DNA of 64,000 nucleotides from positions 1,364,001 through 1,428,000 of the forward strand of contig NZ_JACHZQ010000001.1 of NCBI RefSeq assembly GCF_014193655.1, read 5' to 3'. Of this stretch, positions 8,072-17,363 are shown piece after piece. Source of the stretch: Rhizobium sp. BK313 (GTDB lineage Bacteria > Pseudomonadota > Alphaproteobacteria > Rhizobiales > Rhizobiaceae). The position numbers were made by a program, and so were the translations under genes. Under the pieces are notes generated by a model. It searched no databases, was not told the DNA's origin, and worked only from the letters and a program-made list of their open reading frames with translations. The first letter of the stretch is position 1. Each line of letters starts with the position of its first letter.

Positions 8072-9061
8072 TCATTGCGCTTGCTCCGAGCATTGTAATG
8101 CGATTCGGTTTATTCGTTCATCGCTATCTGCTTTGATTGCCCCGGATTCGAGGGGTGAAAAGAGGTTTTGCGCCTGCAATTTATCAAGCGTGCACTGGCA
8201 GAAGCTCCGGCACATGGATTCGCTGCCGGACCGTATGCACGAGGCTTGGCACTGCCTCATGTAGCTGAGCGTCGGATCGGGTGGCGGTGCCGGCACGACC
8301 AGCGAAAGAAGATAGACGAGACCGAAGAGCAGCGGCTGGTGGACGAGGTAGAAGATCAGGCTATGACGGCCGGCGCGGGCAATCAGGTTCCGGCCGGAAC
8401 CGAGCTTTGCCAATGGCCGAAGCCATCCGAAAGAGGTCGCCAGTTGCGCCATGCCGAGCCCGAACAGGAATGGCGTCAGCCAGGGAAAGACCGGCACGTA
8501 GTCGTTCGAACGCGGCAGGTTCTCGGACAAGCCGACCCACCAGAGCCAGGGCGCATCGAAGACGGCGGAATGCAGCGAAAACGGCGCGATGACATTATCG
8601 ACAACAATGCCGGCCGCCAGCAGAACGGCTATCAGCAGGGTCGCGAAAGCAGGCAGGCGCAGGAAGAGCAGACCGATGATGCTGGCGGCGGCGATGCTGT
8701 GCAGGATGCCGAAGAAGATCCACTCGTCGCGCATGCCGATGAAGGTAACGATGGAGATCGCCGCAGCGGCGGCAACGATCATGCCGAGGCGTTTGAAATA
8801 GGATCGCCAGCGGATCTCGGGAGTGTTGGCAAGCACGAGGCTAAAGCCGGCGAGAAAAAGGAAGGTGCTGGCAATGGCGCGAGCATAGATTTTCAGCCAG
8901 CCCGTCTCGGCCGTACCTGAATCGAGATAGCCGAAGAACTCGAAATCCCAGGTGCAATGATAGCTCGCCATCGCCAGAAGCGCGATGCCGCGGGCCGTGT
9001 CCAGGATGCCGATGCGGGGCAATTTCTGCGGCGCATCGGTGCTCTCGGCGATAACGGCCAT
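8072..9061 (-). CDS. DUF1624 / heparan N-acetyltransferase-like membrane protein
   Basis: A 329-residue polytopic protein starting with RIGILDTARGIALLAMASYH, the mark of DUF1624 proteins related to heparan-alpha-glucosaminide N-acetyltransferase. Eight or more hydrophobic stretches follow, with RAGRHSLIFYLVHQPLLFG at the last conserved motif. After this comes an unusual tail of about 65 residues with six cysteines (CQASC, C, CQC, C near the end). The family is thought to acylate sugars or envelope glycans using the conserved His. It forms an apparent two-gene operon with the methyltransferase-like gene. Confidence 0.88.
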   Translation of the reverse strand: MAVIAESTDAPQKLPRIGILDTARGIALLAMASYHCTWDFEFFGYLDSGTAETGWLKIYARAIASTFLFLAGFSLVLANTPEIRWRSYFKRLGMIVAAAAAISIVTFIGMRDEWIFFGILHSIAAASIIGLLFLRLPAFATLLIAVLLAAGIVVDNVIAPFSLHSAVFDAPWLWWVGLSENLPRSNDYVPVFPWLTPFLFGLGMAQLATSFGWLRPLAKLGSGRNLIARAGRHSLIFYLVHQPLLFGLVYLLSLVVPAPPPDPTLSYMRQCQASCIRSGSESMCRSFCQCTLDKLQAQNLFSPLESGAIKADSDERINRIALQCSEQAQ

Positions 9062-9143
9062 CGGCAGGTCCTTCCAGGCATGAATTCAGATCGTCTGCAC
9101 AGGCTCACTGGAGTAGGGGCTCACTGGAGCAGGCGCCGCGATG

Positions 9144-9836
9144 TCATGGCACATCGATATCCATGATGGCCAGACGGGCATCGGAAAAAAACTGTCGGCG
9201 GACCAGAACGATGATGATGAACATCGTCGTGACCATGAATACGTAAGGGCTCAGGAACCAACCGAGATAGCCGATCGAGAGGAAGATGGCCCTTAACCCA
9301 GCGTTGAAATTGCGCGCGGCGATAACGTTCATGCGGATGACGCGCTCGGCGGCGCGTTCCGCTCGCAAGGGGTCGAGTTCTGCATCCTCCCGCATTGGCA
9401 ATGAGCCGAAGAGGATGGTGCAATAGTTGAACAGCCGATAGGCCCAGCCGAATTTGAAGAAGGCGTAACCGAACAGGCAGGCAAGCCCCGCCACCTTGAT
9501 CTCGAAGGCGGCGCGGCCGCCGTTGAGGATGAAGGGCAAGTCGGAGAAGAAGGCATTGACCTTGTCGGTGGCGCCGAGCAAGGCGAAGCAACTGCCAATG
9601 GCGAAGATTGACGTAGAGGCGAAGAAACCGGTGCCGTTCTGCAGACCCGAAAGAATCTGCGTGTCGATCATCTTCAGGTCGCGGCGGAGCGAGTTGTAGA
9701 TCCATTCACGCCGGCGCTCGTTCATGGCCAGCGTCAGGCTGGTGCGGTTGAAGAATCGGGCGCTGCCGGTGATCCAGTTGAGCGCGACCCAGAGGAGAAC
9801 GAAGAGGGCGAGGGCGACATAGTCGGCGGTCGTCAT
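9144..9836 (-). CDS. DUF599 family membrane protein
   Basis: A 230-residue protein with four predicted membrane segments and the DUF599 core (WIYNSLRRDLKMIDTQILSG, IFAIGSCFALLGA, ARNFNAGLRAIFLSIGYLGW). The function of the family is not known. The ATG at 9836 (MTTADYVALALF) is preceded by GGAGA 10 bases upstream, better than the longer frame to 9896. It runs in the same direction as the DUF1624 gene 82 bp downstream. Confidence 0.88.
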   Translation of the reverse strand: MTTADYVALALFVLLWVALNWITGSARFFNRTSLTLAMNERRREWIYNSLRRDLKMIDTQILSGLQNGTGFFASTSIFAIGSCFALLGATDKVNAFFSDLPFILNGGRAAFEIKVAGLACLFGYAFFKFGWAYRLFNYCTILFGSLPMREDAELDPLRAERAAERVIRMNVIAARNFNAGLRAIFLSIGYLGWFLSPYVFMVTTMFIIIVLVRRQFFSDARLAIMDIDVP

Positions 9837-10035
9837 GAAGGCAGATTCTCCAAGTCCATCTGCCGCCGACTGTAGCGTACGCCCATTCGGGCGCAATGGC
9901 CTTATGTTTGCGCCGCTTCGTGCCTACATGTAATGTCGCAGGCATGAAATCCGATGTCGGTCGATCGCCGTGAAGGGTTGCCTTGATAGCGTAGCCTTGC
10001 CGTTGCACGATTTGCCGAGGAGGCACCAAAGGTCC

Positions 10036-11442
10036 ATGTTTCTTTCAGTTTTCGATGTTTTCAAGATCGGCGTGGGGCCTTCCAGTTCACACACGATGGG
10101 TCCGATGTCGGCCGCCAATCGTTTCCTGGACCTCGTGCTTTCGAACGAGTGGCCACGGCCGTCATCGAACGTGCATGTCGCTTCGATCAAGGTCAGCCTG
10201 CACGGCTCCCTCGCCCATACCGGCATCGGCCACGGCACGGGCAGGGCGGTTGTTCTCGGCTTGATGGGCGAGCGCCCGGACCACGTCGATCCCGACCGGA
10301 TGGATGCCGTCATCGACGAGGTCGAGCGCAGCGGCCGCATCACGCCGCCGGGCCATCCGGCCTATCAATTCCAGCCGAAGACCGACCTGATCTTCGACAA
10401 GAAGGTGCCGCTGCCGGGCCATGCCAACGGTATGAGCTTTTCCGCCTTCGACAAGGACGAACGCCTGCTCGTCAAGCGAATCTACTATTCCGTCGGCGGC
10501 GGCTTCGTCGTCACCGACACCGAGCTCGAACAGATGCGCTCCGACAAGAAGAAAGCCGCGTCGGGCGAGCGCATTCCGTTCCCCTTCGCGACCGCCAAGC
10601 AGATGCTGGAGATGGCCGAACGCTCCGGCCTCTCGATCGCGCAAATGAAGCGTGCCAATGAAGAGACGCGCATGGGCAGCGAAGAGCTCGACGCCGGGCT
10701 CGACCGCATCTGGGCGGCCATGAATAGCTGCATCGACCGCGGCTTGAAGGTCGAAGGCATCATGCCGGGCGGCCTGAAGGTGCGCCGCCGGGCGCGGGCG
10801 ATCCATGACAAGCTGCAGGAGGAATGGCGCAGCAACCGCATCAATCCGCTGCTCGCCAATGATTGGCTGAGCGTCTACGCAATGGCCGTCAACGAAGAAA
10901 ATGCCGCGGGTGGGCGCGTTGTCACCGCGCCGACCAATGGCGCTGCCGGTGTCATTCCGGCGACGATCCGTTACTACCAGCATTTCCACGAGGATTGGGA
11001 CCAGGACGGCATCCGCAACTATCTGCTGACCGCGGCTGCGGTGGGCGGCATCATCAAGCACAATGCCTCGATCTCCGGCGCCGAAGTCGGCTGTCAGGGC
11101 GAGGTGGGCTCGGCGGCCGCGATGGCGGCTGCGGGGCTTGCCGCCGTAATGGGTGCGACGCCGGAGCAGATCGAAAACGCCGCCGAGATCGCGCTGGAAC
11201 ACCATCTCGGCATGACCTGCGACCCGGTCGCCGGCCTCGTGCAGGTGCCGTGTATCGAGCGCAATGCGCTCGGCGCCGTCAAGGCGGTGACGGCAGCGTC
11301 GCTCGCCATCAAAGGCGATGGTCAGCATTTCGTGCCCCTCGACGCCTGCATCGAAACCATGCGTCAGACCGGCTACGACATGAGCGAGAAATACAAGGAA
11401 ACCTCTACCGGCGGCCTCGCAGTGAATGTGGTCGAGTGTTGA
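10036..11442 (+). CDS. sdaA: L-serine ammonia-lyase (iron-sulfur type)
   Basis: A 468-residue single-chain L-serine dehydratase converting L-serine to pyruvate and ammonia in the cytoplasm. The N-terminal half is the beta domain ([20 protein letters not shown]). The C-terminal half is the alpha domain holding the [4Fe-4S] cluster, with cysteines in [18 protein letters not shown] and [18 protein letters not shown]. Both are needed in the fused family. The ATG at 10036 follows a GAGGAGG site. DUF1489 follows 60 bp later. Confidence 0.96.
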
Positions 11443-11501
11443 GTGTGGAAGCTTGATTCTAAAAGCTTGACGCTACCCGCCAAAAGGATTTCAACGGCGT
11501 C

Positions 11502-11936
11502 ATGGCTTTGCATCTCATCAAATTGTGCGTGGGCGCTGACTCGCTTGAGGACCTGCGCGAATGGGTTTCCGAACGGGCGATGAGCGCCATCGCTGCCGGT
11601 TTGGAGCCGCACACCACCCATACCACCCGGATGGTGCCGAAGCGCATGGAGGAGCTGCTGGACGGCGGCTCGCTCTATTGGGTGATCAAAGGGCAGGTGC
11701 AGGCGCGGCAGAAACTGCTCGATATCGAGACCTTCACCGATGTCGACGGCATCCACCGTTGTCGGCTCATCCTCGACCCAAGCGTCGTCGAGACCGCCGG
11801 CCAACCGCGCCGGGCCTTCCAAGGCTGGCGATACTTACCGCAAGAGGATGTGCCGCGTGACCTCGACAGCCTTGGCGGCGTCGCCGAACTGCCCGCAGAT
11901 TTGAGGCGGGAGCTTTCGGAACTCGGATTGTTGTAG
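11502..11936 (+). CDS. DUF1489 family protein
   Basis: A 144-residue protein matching DUF1489, a small alphaproteobacterial family of unknown function. It starts MALHLIKLCVGADS and contains HTTHTTRMVPKR, the conserved core. No signal peptide or membrane segment. It follows sdaA in the same direction. Confidence 0.88.
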   Translation: MALHLIKLCVGADSLEDLREWVSERAMSAIAAGLEPHTTHTTRMVPKRMEELLDGGSLYWVIKGQVQARQKLLDIETFTDVDGIHRCRLILDPSVVETAGQPRRAFQGWRYLPQEDVPRDLDSLGGVAELPADLRRELSELGLL

Positions 11937-11946
11937 GGCGGCCGCC

Positions 11947-12050
11947 GGGAGCGGTTCAGCTTTTCACGGCGTCTGAGAACCGCTCATCTTTTTGCTTTTT
12001 GCAATTCGGACGGAAAAGCGCTTCGCGCTTTCCCTGGCATGGCTTCAGCG
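11947..12050. repeat. RIME-like intergenic repeat, copy 1
   Basis: Begins with a GCGGTTCAGCTTTTCAC block also found in 15068-15178, followed in both by a T-rich tract and an arm ending in the style of TTCC-CTGG/TTTTCCTG. The self-complementary GAGCGGTT / AACCGCTC at the left end forms a hairpin. This resembles the short palindromic mosaic elements scattered between Rhizobium genes. Confidence 0.55.
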
Positions 12051-12320
12051 CAGCCGCATCAGCACCGGCGCTTGGCCGCTTGGCGCAGTGATGTGCAGGT
12101 GGATGTGGGCTTCCGGCTGAGAATATCGCCAGGCGCGGGCACCGTGGCAGAGCAGGATGGCGATAAGGTCTTTCGTCTTGTTGCGCGAACGCGAACGGCT
12201 AAGACCGAGATCGGCCAACCGCATCGCTGCCTCATGCAGCGGATGAAGAGCAAAGCTCTTCGGTTTCATCTTTCCCCCGCCATCGAGCGAGAAACCTGGA
12301 AAGTTCTCGTTCATCGCCAT
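12045..12320 (-). CDS. Small hypothetical protein
   Basis: A 91-residue frame starting MAMNENFPGFSLDGGGKMKP, with a helical middle rich in Arg and Ser and a His-rich end (EAHIHLHITAP). GGGG lies 8 bases before the ATG at 12320; an upstream ATG at 12341 is possible. No family recognised. Its 3' end runs into the RIME-like element, which is unusual for such repeats, so the frame might be fortuitous. Confidence 0.5.
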   Translation of the reverse strand: MAMNENFPGFSLDGGGKMKPKSFALHPLHEAAMRLADLGLSRSRSRNKTKDLIAILLCHGARAWRYSQPEAHIHLHITAPSGQAPVLMRLR

Positions 12321-12453
12321 TTTCACATCCCCGTAACACATTACAAACTCAGGGCCGGCCCCATAAACATCTGTGGCCGGAAAAACCGAATGTTGCCATG
12401 CAAAATCCGGTAAATCTCAAGAGGATGCGCCGCGGAAAACCGTGGCCACATCC

Positions 12454-13992
12454 TTATTCCAAGCTCGCCCAGCACTTCACGCCGGCCTTCTTGAGAGCCT
12501 TGCAGGCATTGACCGCCGCATTCTGATCCTCGAAGCCGCCGAAGCGGGCGCGATAGCCGCCGTCAAAGGCAAGCGTGTAAGCTTTGGCCGAGCGCAATGC
12601 CTTGCCGCCTTTGCCCTTGGCCGTGTCTAACAGATCGGTGGCGCCGTCCTTGCTGGAAGAAATGCCGATCTGGACGACCCAGCCGGTCGGGCCGCTCTCA
12701 ACTTTGCTCGCCTTCGCAATCTTCTCAGGCTTTTCGACCTTCTCGGTCTTTTCTGCCTTCTCAATCTTCTGGGTCTTGATGACCTTGGTATCGGACTTGG
12801 AAGTCGAGGCCGTCGTGACGGTGTCGACCTCCTCCGTATCGCTATCATCCGCCGGCGCAGACGTCGGCTCGATGGAGGCGACTTCATCGGCTGCGACACG
12901 TTGCCTTTGCTTCGTCGAAAGCAGCGGATTGCTCGACTTCGGCGTTATCGCCGCGAAAGCCGCAGCGCTCGACGGCTGCTGGTCGTCGTCGGCCTCGGCG
13001 GTCTCGTCATTGCTCATCTTCGCGCTGCCGGCAGCTGCCATACGGGCGCTTGCCGCCTGGATATTGGGTGCTTCCGCCGCTGTCTGGGCGACCACGTTGG
13101 AGGCAATGTGCTTCGTGGACGCCTGCGGCAGGTAAGCGGCGATCAGCTTGCGCATCTGGTTGTCGCGGGCGGGCGTCGAGGCGCCGCCGAGCACGACACC
13201 GACGATCGACCGACCGTCGACCTTTACCGAAGTCGCGAGATTGTAACCGGCAGCGCGGGTATAACCTGTCTTGATGCCGTCAACACCCCGGACCGAGCCC
13301 AGCAGATGGTTGTGACCCGGGATCACCCTGTTGCCGAGACGAAAGCTCGTTTGGGAGAAGAAGCCATAATATTGCGGAAAGTGCTCACGCAGCGCAACGC
13401 CCAGACGGGCCTGGTCGCGCGCCGTCGTCATCTGCGCGGTATTCGGAAGGCCGTTCGGATTGCGATAGGTCGTGCGCGTCATGCCGAGAGCGCGCGCTTT
13501 GTTGTTCATCATGCGGGCGAAATCGTCTTCCGAGCCGCCGAGCATTTCGCCGAGCGCCATAGCCGCATCATTGGCGGATTTGGTGACGATGCCAAGGATT
13601 GCCTCCCGGACGGTAACCGACCGGCCCGTCCCGATGCCGAGCTTCGTCGGGGCCTGTGAGGCAGCGTTCCGCGAAAAGACGACGGGAGTATCGAGTGTGA
13701 TCCGACCGGCCTCGAGCGCCTCGAACGTCAGATAGAGCGTCATCATCTTGGTAAGCGAAGCGGGATAGTGAAGCGTATCCGCATTTTCGCTGTAGAGAAC
13801 ATTGCCTGTGTTCGCGTCAATAACGATGCCCGCATATTTCGAGCCGCCGGCTGCATTCGATGCATCGACCGTAACCGTCACCGTCGCCGTCGCGATTGCA
13901 AAACCAAACAGCACCCTCGCCAGAAATTTACCGGAGTGTGGTGAGGATGCGGAGAAAATTGATCTGGACACTACTTCACTCTCTGCTTGCAT
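12454..13992 (-). CDS. D-alanyl-D-alanine carboxypeptidase with SPOR domain
   Basis: A 512-residue penicillin-binding protein of the DacA/DacC type that trims the terminal D-alanine from peptidoglycan pentapeptides in the periplasm. Active-site motifs are SLTK (79-82), SAN (139-141) and KTG (241-243). An N-terminal export signal covers about residues 22-48. A low-complexity linker rich in Ser/Thr/Asp and repeated Lys-Glu-Lys units (about 370-430) leads to a C-terminal SPOR domain (about 435-512) that binds denuded glycan at the septum, pointing to action at division sites. Confidence 0.93.
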   Translation of the reverse strand: MQAESEVVSRSIFSASSPHSGKFLARVLFGFAIATATVTVTVDASNAAGGSKYAGIVIDANTGNVLYSENADTLHYPASLTKMMTLYLTFEALEAGRITLDTPVVFSRNAASQAPTKLGIGTGRSVTVREAILGIVTKSANDAAMALGEMLGGSEDDFARMMNNKARALGMTRTTYRNPNGLPNTAQMTTARDQARLGVALREHFPQYYGFFSQTSFRLGNRVIPGHNHLLGSVRGVDGIKTGYTRAAGYNLATSVKVDGRSIVGVVLGGASTPARDNQMRKLIAAYLPQASTKHIASNVVAQTAAEAPNIQAASARMAAAGSAKMSNDETAEADDDQQPSSAAAFAAITPKSSNPLLSTKQRQRVAADEVASIEPTSAPADDSDTEEVDTVTTASTSKSDTKVIKTQKIEKAEKTEKVEKPEKIAKASKVESGPTGWVVQIGISSSKDGATDLLDTAKGKGGKALRSAKAYTLAFDGGYRARFGGFEDQNAAVNACKALKKAGVKCWASLE

Positions 13993-14110
13993 TTACGTTC
14001 TCGATTATCCGGCCGCCGCCTCCATGAACGCCCGTTGGGTTTCTAGAGTAAGGGCTTAGCGTTACCAATCGGTTTATGATGAACAGTTGGTTTCAAGTTT
14101 CCGCGTCATT

Positions 14111-14881
14111 CTAGTCATCACTTACAGAGATGCTGCCGGCGTCGGGCGTATCGAGGAGGCGGGTCCTGACGAAACTCCGGACAGCAGCATCCATCGTCTG
14201 CCAGTCGCCAAGCTGATTACTGGAAAAGCGATAGAGCACACTGAGATCCTTGCCGACCCTGATATCCCTCTGGCAGTCGCCGCTGGTCGCCTGATCCGGC
14301 GAGGAGGGCAAAATGCAGCGCACGACATAATCCGGCTCGCCGACGCGCGGCGCGGTGAGAAGCACCTCGCCGCGATAGCCGGCGTCAGCCCGCAGACGAT
14401 GTGCCGTCAGCCCATGCGGACCGGCGAAGGCTTCACCGTCCATCAGATGCGAATAGATCGGCTCCAGCCGTCCGGACATGTCGCGCGACATAGTGCTCTG
14501 GCTGAGTTGGAGGAAGATTAGTGAGGAGGACTGCGAAATATCGTCGAACCGTAAGCGGTCGGCATCGCTATAGCCCTGCATCTGCGGCCAGGTGAGATAG
14601 AGATCGACGCGTTCAGCGACGCCGTTTACCCGTTCGCTCGGGAAGCGGATGGTATTGGCGCCAAGACGCAACGTATCCTCGCCGATCGTCACAGTGATCG
14701 GCCTCACTTCGGCGGTGTGGCCAGCCAGCGAAATCTTTTCGCCGAGCCAGCGGCCGCCAATGGTGATAGCGACGGTGAGGGCCGCAAGCACGGCAACGCC
14801 TGCCGTGAGACGGTAAACGACGCCGCTCGAGATCAGCGGCTGTTCGTCGATCGTGGAGGCAGACGACAGAGGAGGGTTCAT
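14111..14881 (-). CDS. Single-pass inner-membrane protein, unknown function
   Basis: A 256-residue protein with a short N-terminal cytoplasmic part, one membrane segment (VVYRLTAGVAVLAALTVAIT, about 20-40) and a periplasmic domain of about 200 residues carrying only two cysteines (CILPSSPDQATSGDC). Orthologous-looking proteins are common in Rhizobium, but no function is known to me. The ATG at 14881 is chosen because the longer frame adds an arginine-rich, non-family-like leader. Confidence 0.78.
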   Translation of the reverse strand: MNPPLSSASTIDEQPLISSGVVYRLTAGVAVLAALTVAITIGGRWLGEKISLAGHTAEVRPITVTIGEDTLRLGANTIRFPSERVNGVAERVDLYLTWPQMQGYSDADRLRFDDISQSSSLIFLQLSQSTMSRDMSGRLEPIYSHLMDGEAFAGPHGLTAHRLRADAGYRGEVLLTAPRVGEPDYVVRCILPSSPDQATSGDCQRDIRVGKDLSVLYRFSSNQLGDWQTMDAAVRSFVRTRLLDTPDAGSISVSDD

Positions 14882-15067
14882 GCTCTTGCCTTCGGTTCCA
14901 TTCCGCCTTGGAAACCATCGTCGATGAGGCATCCGCCGCGGCTCAAGACCCCTGTTGAGTCTCGTTTTGGAATGATTGCCGCCACGATGGTTAACGAGTC
15001 GTTAAGAATGCATCGGTGTGCATATTTATTGGCGCATATACCTTTCTGAAAATCGGGGCAGATTTCG

Positions 15068-15178
15068 GGTCAAGGCGGTTCAGCTTTTCACAGAATCGCA
15101 TTCTCGCTCCATCTTCTTGTTTTTTTGGCAGTTCCGCACGAAAGCTGCTGCGCAGTTTTCCTGAAATTGCTCTAGGCG
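15068..15178. repeat. RIME-like intergenic repeat, copy 2
   Basis: Shares the exact block GCGGTTCAGCTTTTCAC and the general layout with 11947-12050, but the rest has diverged. It fills much of the 440-bp gap 14882-15322, which otherwise contains only the terminator of the next gene. Confidence 0.55.
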
Positions 15179-15190
15179 AAGTTTGGAAAC

Positions 15191-15225
15191 GAAAAGAGCC
15201 GTTCCCGGGACAGCGGGAACGGCTC
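15191..15225 (-). terminator. Rho-independent terminator
   Basis: A perfect 12-bp stem (GAGCCGTTCCCG at 15196-15207 with its complement at 15214-15225) with a 6-nt loop, followed on the - strand by TTTTC. It terminates the transglutaminase-like cysteine peptidase gene ending at 15323. Confidence 0.85.
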
Positions 15226-15322
15226 CGAGGCGCCGGTCAGGACAGAAATGCGGGGACAGACCGGGCCTTTGACCCAGACCGCCGGTGCTAGGTCACCGGC
15301 GATCGCGTGGTGGAGAGGTGAC

Positions 15323-15928
15323 TTATTTCAAGCTGCCGACTGCAACAGCGCGGCCATCCTGTATCTTGACCCAGCGGGCCGGATCGTCAGCGGACTGACG
15401 CTTTAGGAAAGTGTATTCGGTATCCGACCAGAGCTTCACTTTGTTGCGCATGTTGTCGAGAATGAAGTCGCCGCGATCGGTGCGTACCGTCAACACGGCA
15501 TGGCCTTCGCCGTTCGGCTGCAGCACGACGGTCATCAGCAGATCGGAGGGAGAAAAGCCGGCGTCGATCAGCTCCTTGCGCTTCAGCAGAGCAAAATCCT
15601 CACAGTCGCCAGCAGTGGTCGGGATCGCCCATTTCTCTTCGACACCATAAAGATCCATGTCGGTCATCGGCTTGATCGTCGTATTGACCGTATAGTTGAT
15701 CTTCAGGATGGTCTTCCAGCGATCTTCGGAGAGAATGGCGGGACCAGCATCGCCACCGGCATAGGCGCATTCCTTGGGATTCTCCTTGCAGAACTCATAA
15801 TGACCGATCGGCGGAGCCGCATCGCCGGTGAGCGTCATATTGGCCGGCGTCGCATGAGCGAAGCCAAGACAGCCGAAGGTGAAAAGAGCCATTGCGGCAT
15901 AGCCGCGAATAAGAAATTGAAAGCCCAT
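15323..15928 (-). CDS. Transglutaminase-like cysteine peptidase (BTLCP)
   Basis: A 201-residue exported protein of the bacterial transglutaminase-like cysteine proteinase family. A signal peptide ends near GFAHA. The triad is in TTAGDCEDFALLKRKEL (Cys), GEGHAVLTVRT (His) and DFILDNMRN (Asp). Relatives process large secreted adhesins or act next to c-di-GMP systems, but no partner is adjacent here. It has its own terminator. Confidence 0.9.
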   Translation of the reverse strand: MGFQFLIRGYAAMALFTFGCLGFAHATPANMTLTGDAAPPIGHYEFCKENPKECAYAGGDAGPAILSEDRWKTILKINYTVNTTIKPMTDMDLYGVEEKWAIPTTAGDCEDFALLKRKELIDAGFSPSDLLMTVVLQPNGEGHAVLTVRTDRGDFILDNMRNKVKLWSDTEYTFLKRQSADDPARWVKIQDGRAVAVGSLK

Positions 15929-16330
15929 GTCCGTGTCCCTGTTTTATTGGGATCAGAATGACATGCAGGCTTTTATCCGACGCAAAATTACGCAGTCAAA
16001 TTAAGGACTTAGTTGATTCAAATGCGGATTGAATTGTCATAAAATAAGAGCAAAACTTGAATCAAACTTTCGAGGAATTCGACTAAAATTTGAATGTTTT
16101 TCCACGCGAGTTGCCGCGTTTGACTTCCTCGTATCCCATTGTTTTCAATTGATTTTGTCTTCGACCGCAGAAATAGGTGAGGCACACCGTTTGCCGGTAG
16201 CAGCGCCGAAATGGTACGGTCGCTTCGTCTCAGCACGTCGTCGGAACCTCACGGACGCCGGAGATTCCCTCACGCTGTGCCATTTTGGGAAAAGGCGCGC
16301 TCAAAAAAAATTTGATTTTTTTTGCGGCCA
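15929..16330. other. 402-bp intergenic region without a gene
   Basis: AT-rich for this genome, with an A8/T8 tract near 16303-16324 just after the pip stop. No supportable reading frame or clear hairpin. It probably carries the promoter of the downstream (- strand) peptidase gene. Confidence 0.6.
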
Positions 16331-17293
16331 TCAGCCGATAGCGCGAAATTCGTCCGTTGCTTCGACAATGGCTGCCGCCATCTCCAATGTCGCGGGGGAG
16401 TGGGCGGAATTGGGAACCACGACCAATCGTGCGGCGGGCCATGCCCGTGACAGCTCCCACGCGGTGACAACAGGCGCCTCGAGATCGAGGCGGCCCTGGA
16501 TCATGGTGCAGGGGATGCCGGCGAGCCGGCGGATATCGCGCAATATCTGTCCGTCCTCCAGCCAGCCGCGATGGCGGAAGTAATGCGTGATGATGCGCGC
16601 TCTTGCGGTGAGATACCGAGGATCGGACCAACGGCCGGGTAAAGTCGCACGTGGATCGACGAGGATCGATGCCGATTCCCATTCATGCCAGTCCCTGGCA
16701 GCCTTGAGATGGACGGCCGGATCAGGATTGCAGAGCAGGCGATGATATGCGGCAACCAGATCGCCGTCGCGCTCGCTCTCCGGAACGGCTGCACGGAAGC
16801 GCTCCCATTCCTCGGGAAAGAAACGGGCGAGCCCGTTGTAGAGCCAATCGATCTCGGATTGCCGCGTCATGGTGATGCCAACGACAACGAGGGCCGCAAC
16901 ACGGTTCGGATGCGTCTCAGCATAGACCAGTGCAAGAGTGCAGCCCCAGGAATTGCCGTAGACCAGCCAACGTTCGATGCCGAGAAAAAGCCGAAGCTGC
17001 TCGATGTCGCCAACCAGGTGCCATGTCGTGTTGGCAGAAAGATCGGCCTCCGGATCGGACGCATGCGGCAGGCTCTCACCGCAGCCGCGTTGGTCGAATT
17101 GAATAATGCGATAGTGTTCCGGATCGAAAAAACGGCGAGCGCTTGGGGAACTGCCTGACCCCGGACCGCCATGCAGGACGACGACCGGAACACCGTTCGG
17201 ATTGCCCGACTGCATCCAACGAATGCTGTGAGCGTCACCAACGTGGAGCATGCCCTGATCATAGGGCTCGATTTCAGGATAAAGCGTCTTCAT
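16331..17293 (-). CDS. pip: Proline iminopeptidase
   Basis: A 320-residue alpha/beta hydrolase of peptidase family S33 that removes N-terminal proline from peptides in the cytoplasm. The oxyanion motif HGGPGSG (41-47) and nucleophile elbow GNSWG (113-117, Ser115) are present, with the family segment FDQRGCGES. The acidic residue is in QGRLDLEAP and the catalytic His in NSAHSP. Length and motifs match the proline iminopeptidase family throughout. Confidence 0.94.
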   Translation of the reverse strand: MKTLYPEIEPYDQGMLHVGDAHSIRWMQSGNPNGVPVVVLHGGPGSGSSPSARRFFDPEHYRIIQFDQRGCGESLPHASDPEADLSANTTWHLVGDIEQLRLFLGIERWLVYGNSWGCTLALVYAETHPNRVAALVVVGITMTRQSEIDWLYNGLARFFPEEWERFRAAVPESERDGDLVAAYHRLLCNPDPAVHLKAARDWHEWESASILVDPRATLPGRWSDPRYLTARARIITHYFRHRGWLEDGQILRDIRRLAGIPCTMIQGRLDLEAPVVTAWELSRAWPAARLVVVPNSAHSPATLEMAAAIVEATDEFRAIG

Positions 17294-17363
17294 CGGCCAT
17301 CACATAGATAGAGTGGCGAAACGCCGCTATTTCCAGAATCGACGTGACAGCAGGATGACAGGA

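Noticed and set aside
10162..11328. Long - strand frame (388 codons) inside sdaA
   Set aside because: It is a mirror of the sdaA coding frame in GC-rich DNA; no domain, signal or ribosome site, while sdaA motifs are complete.
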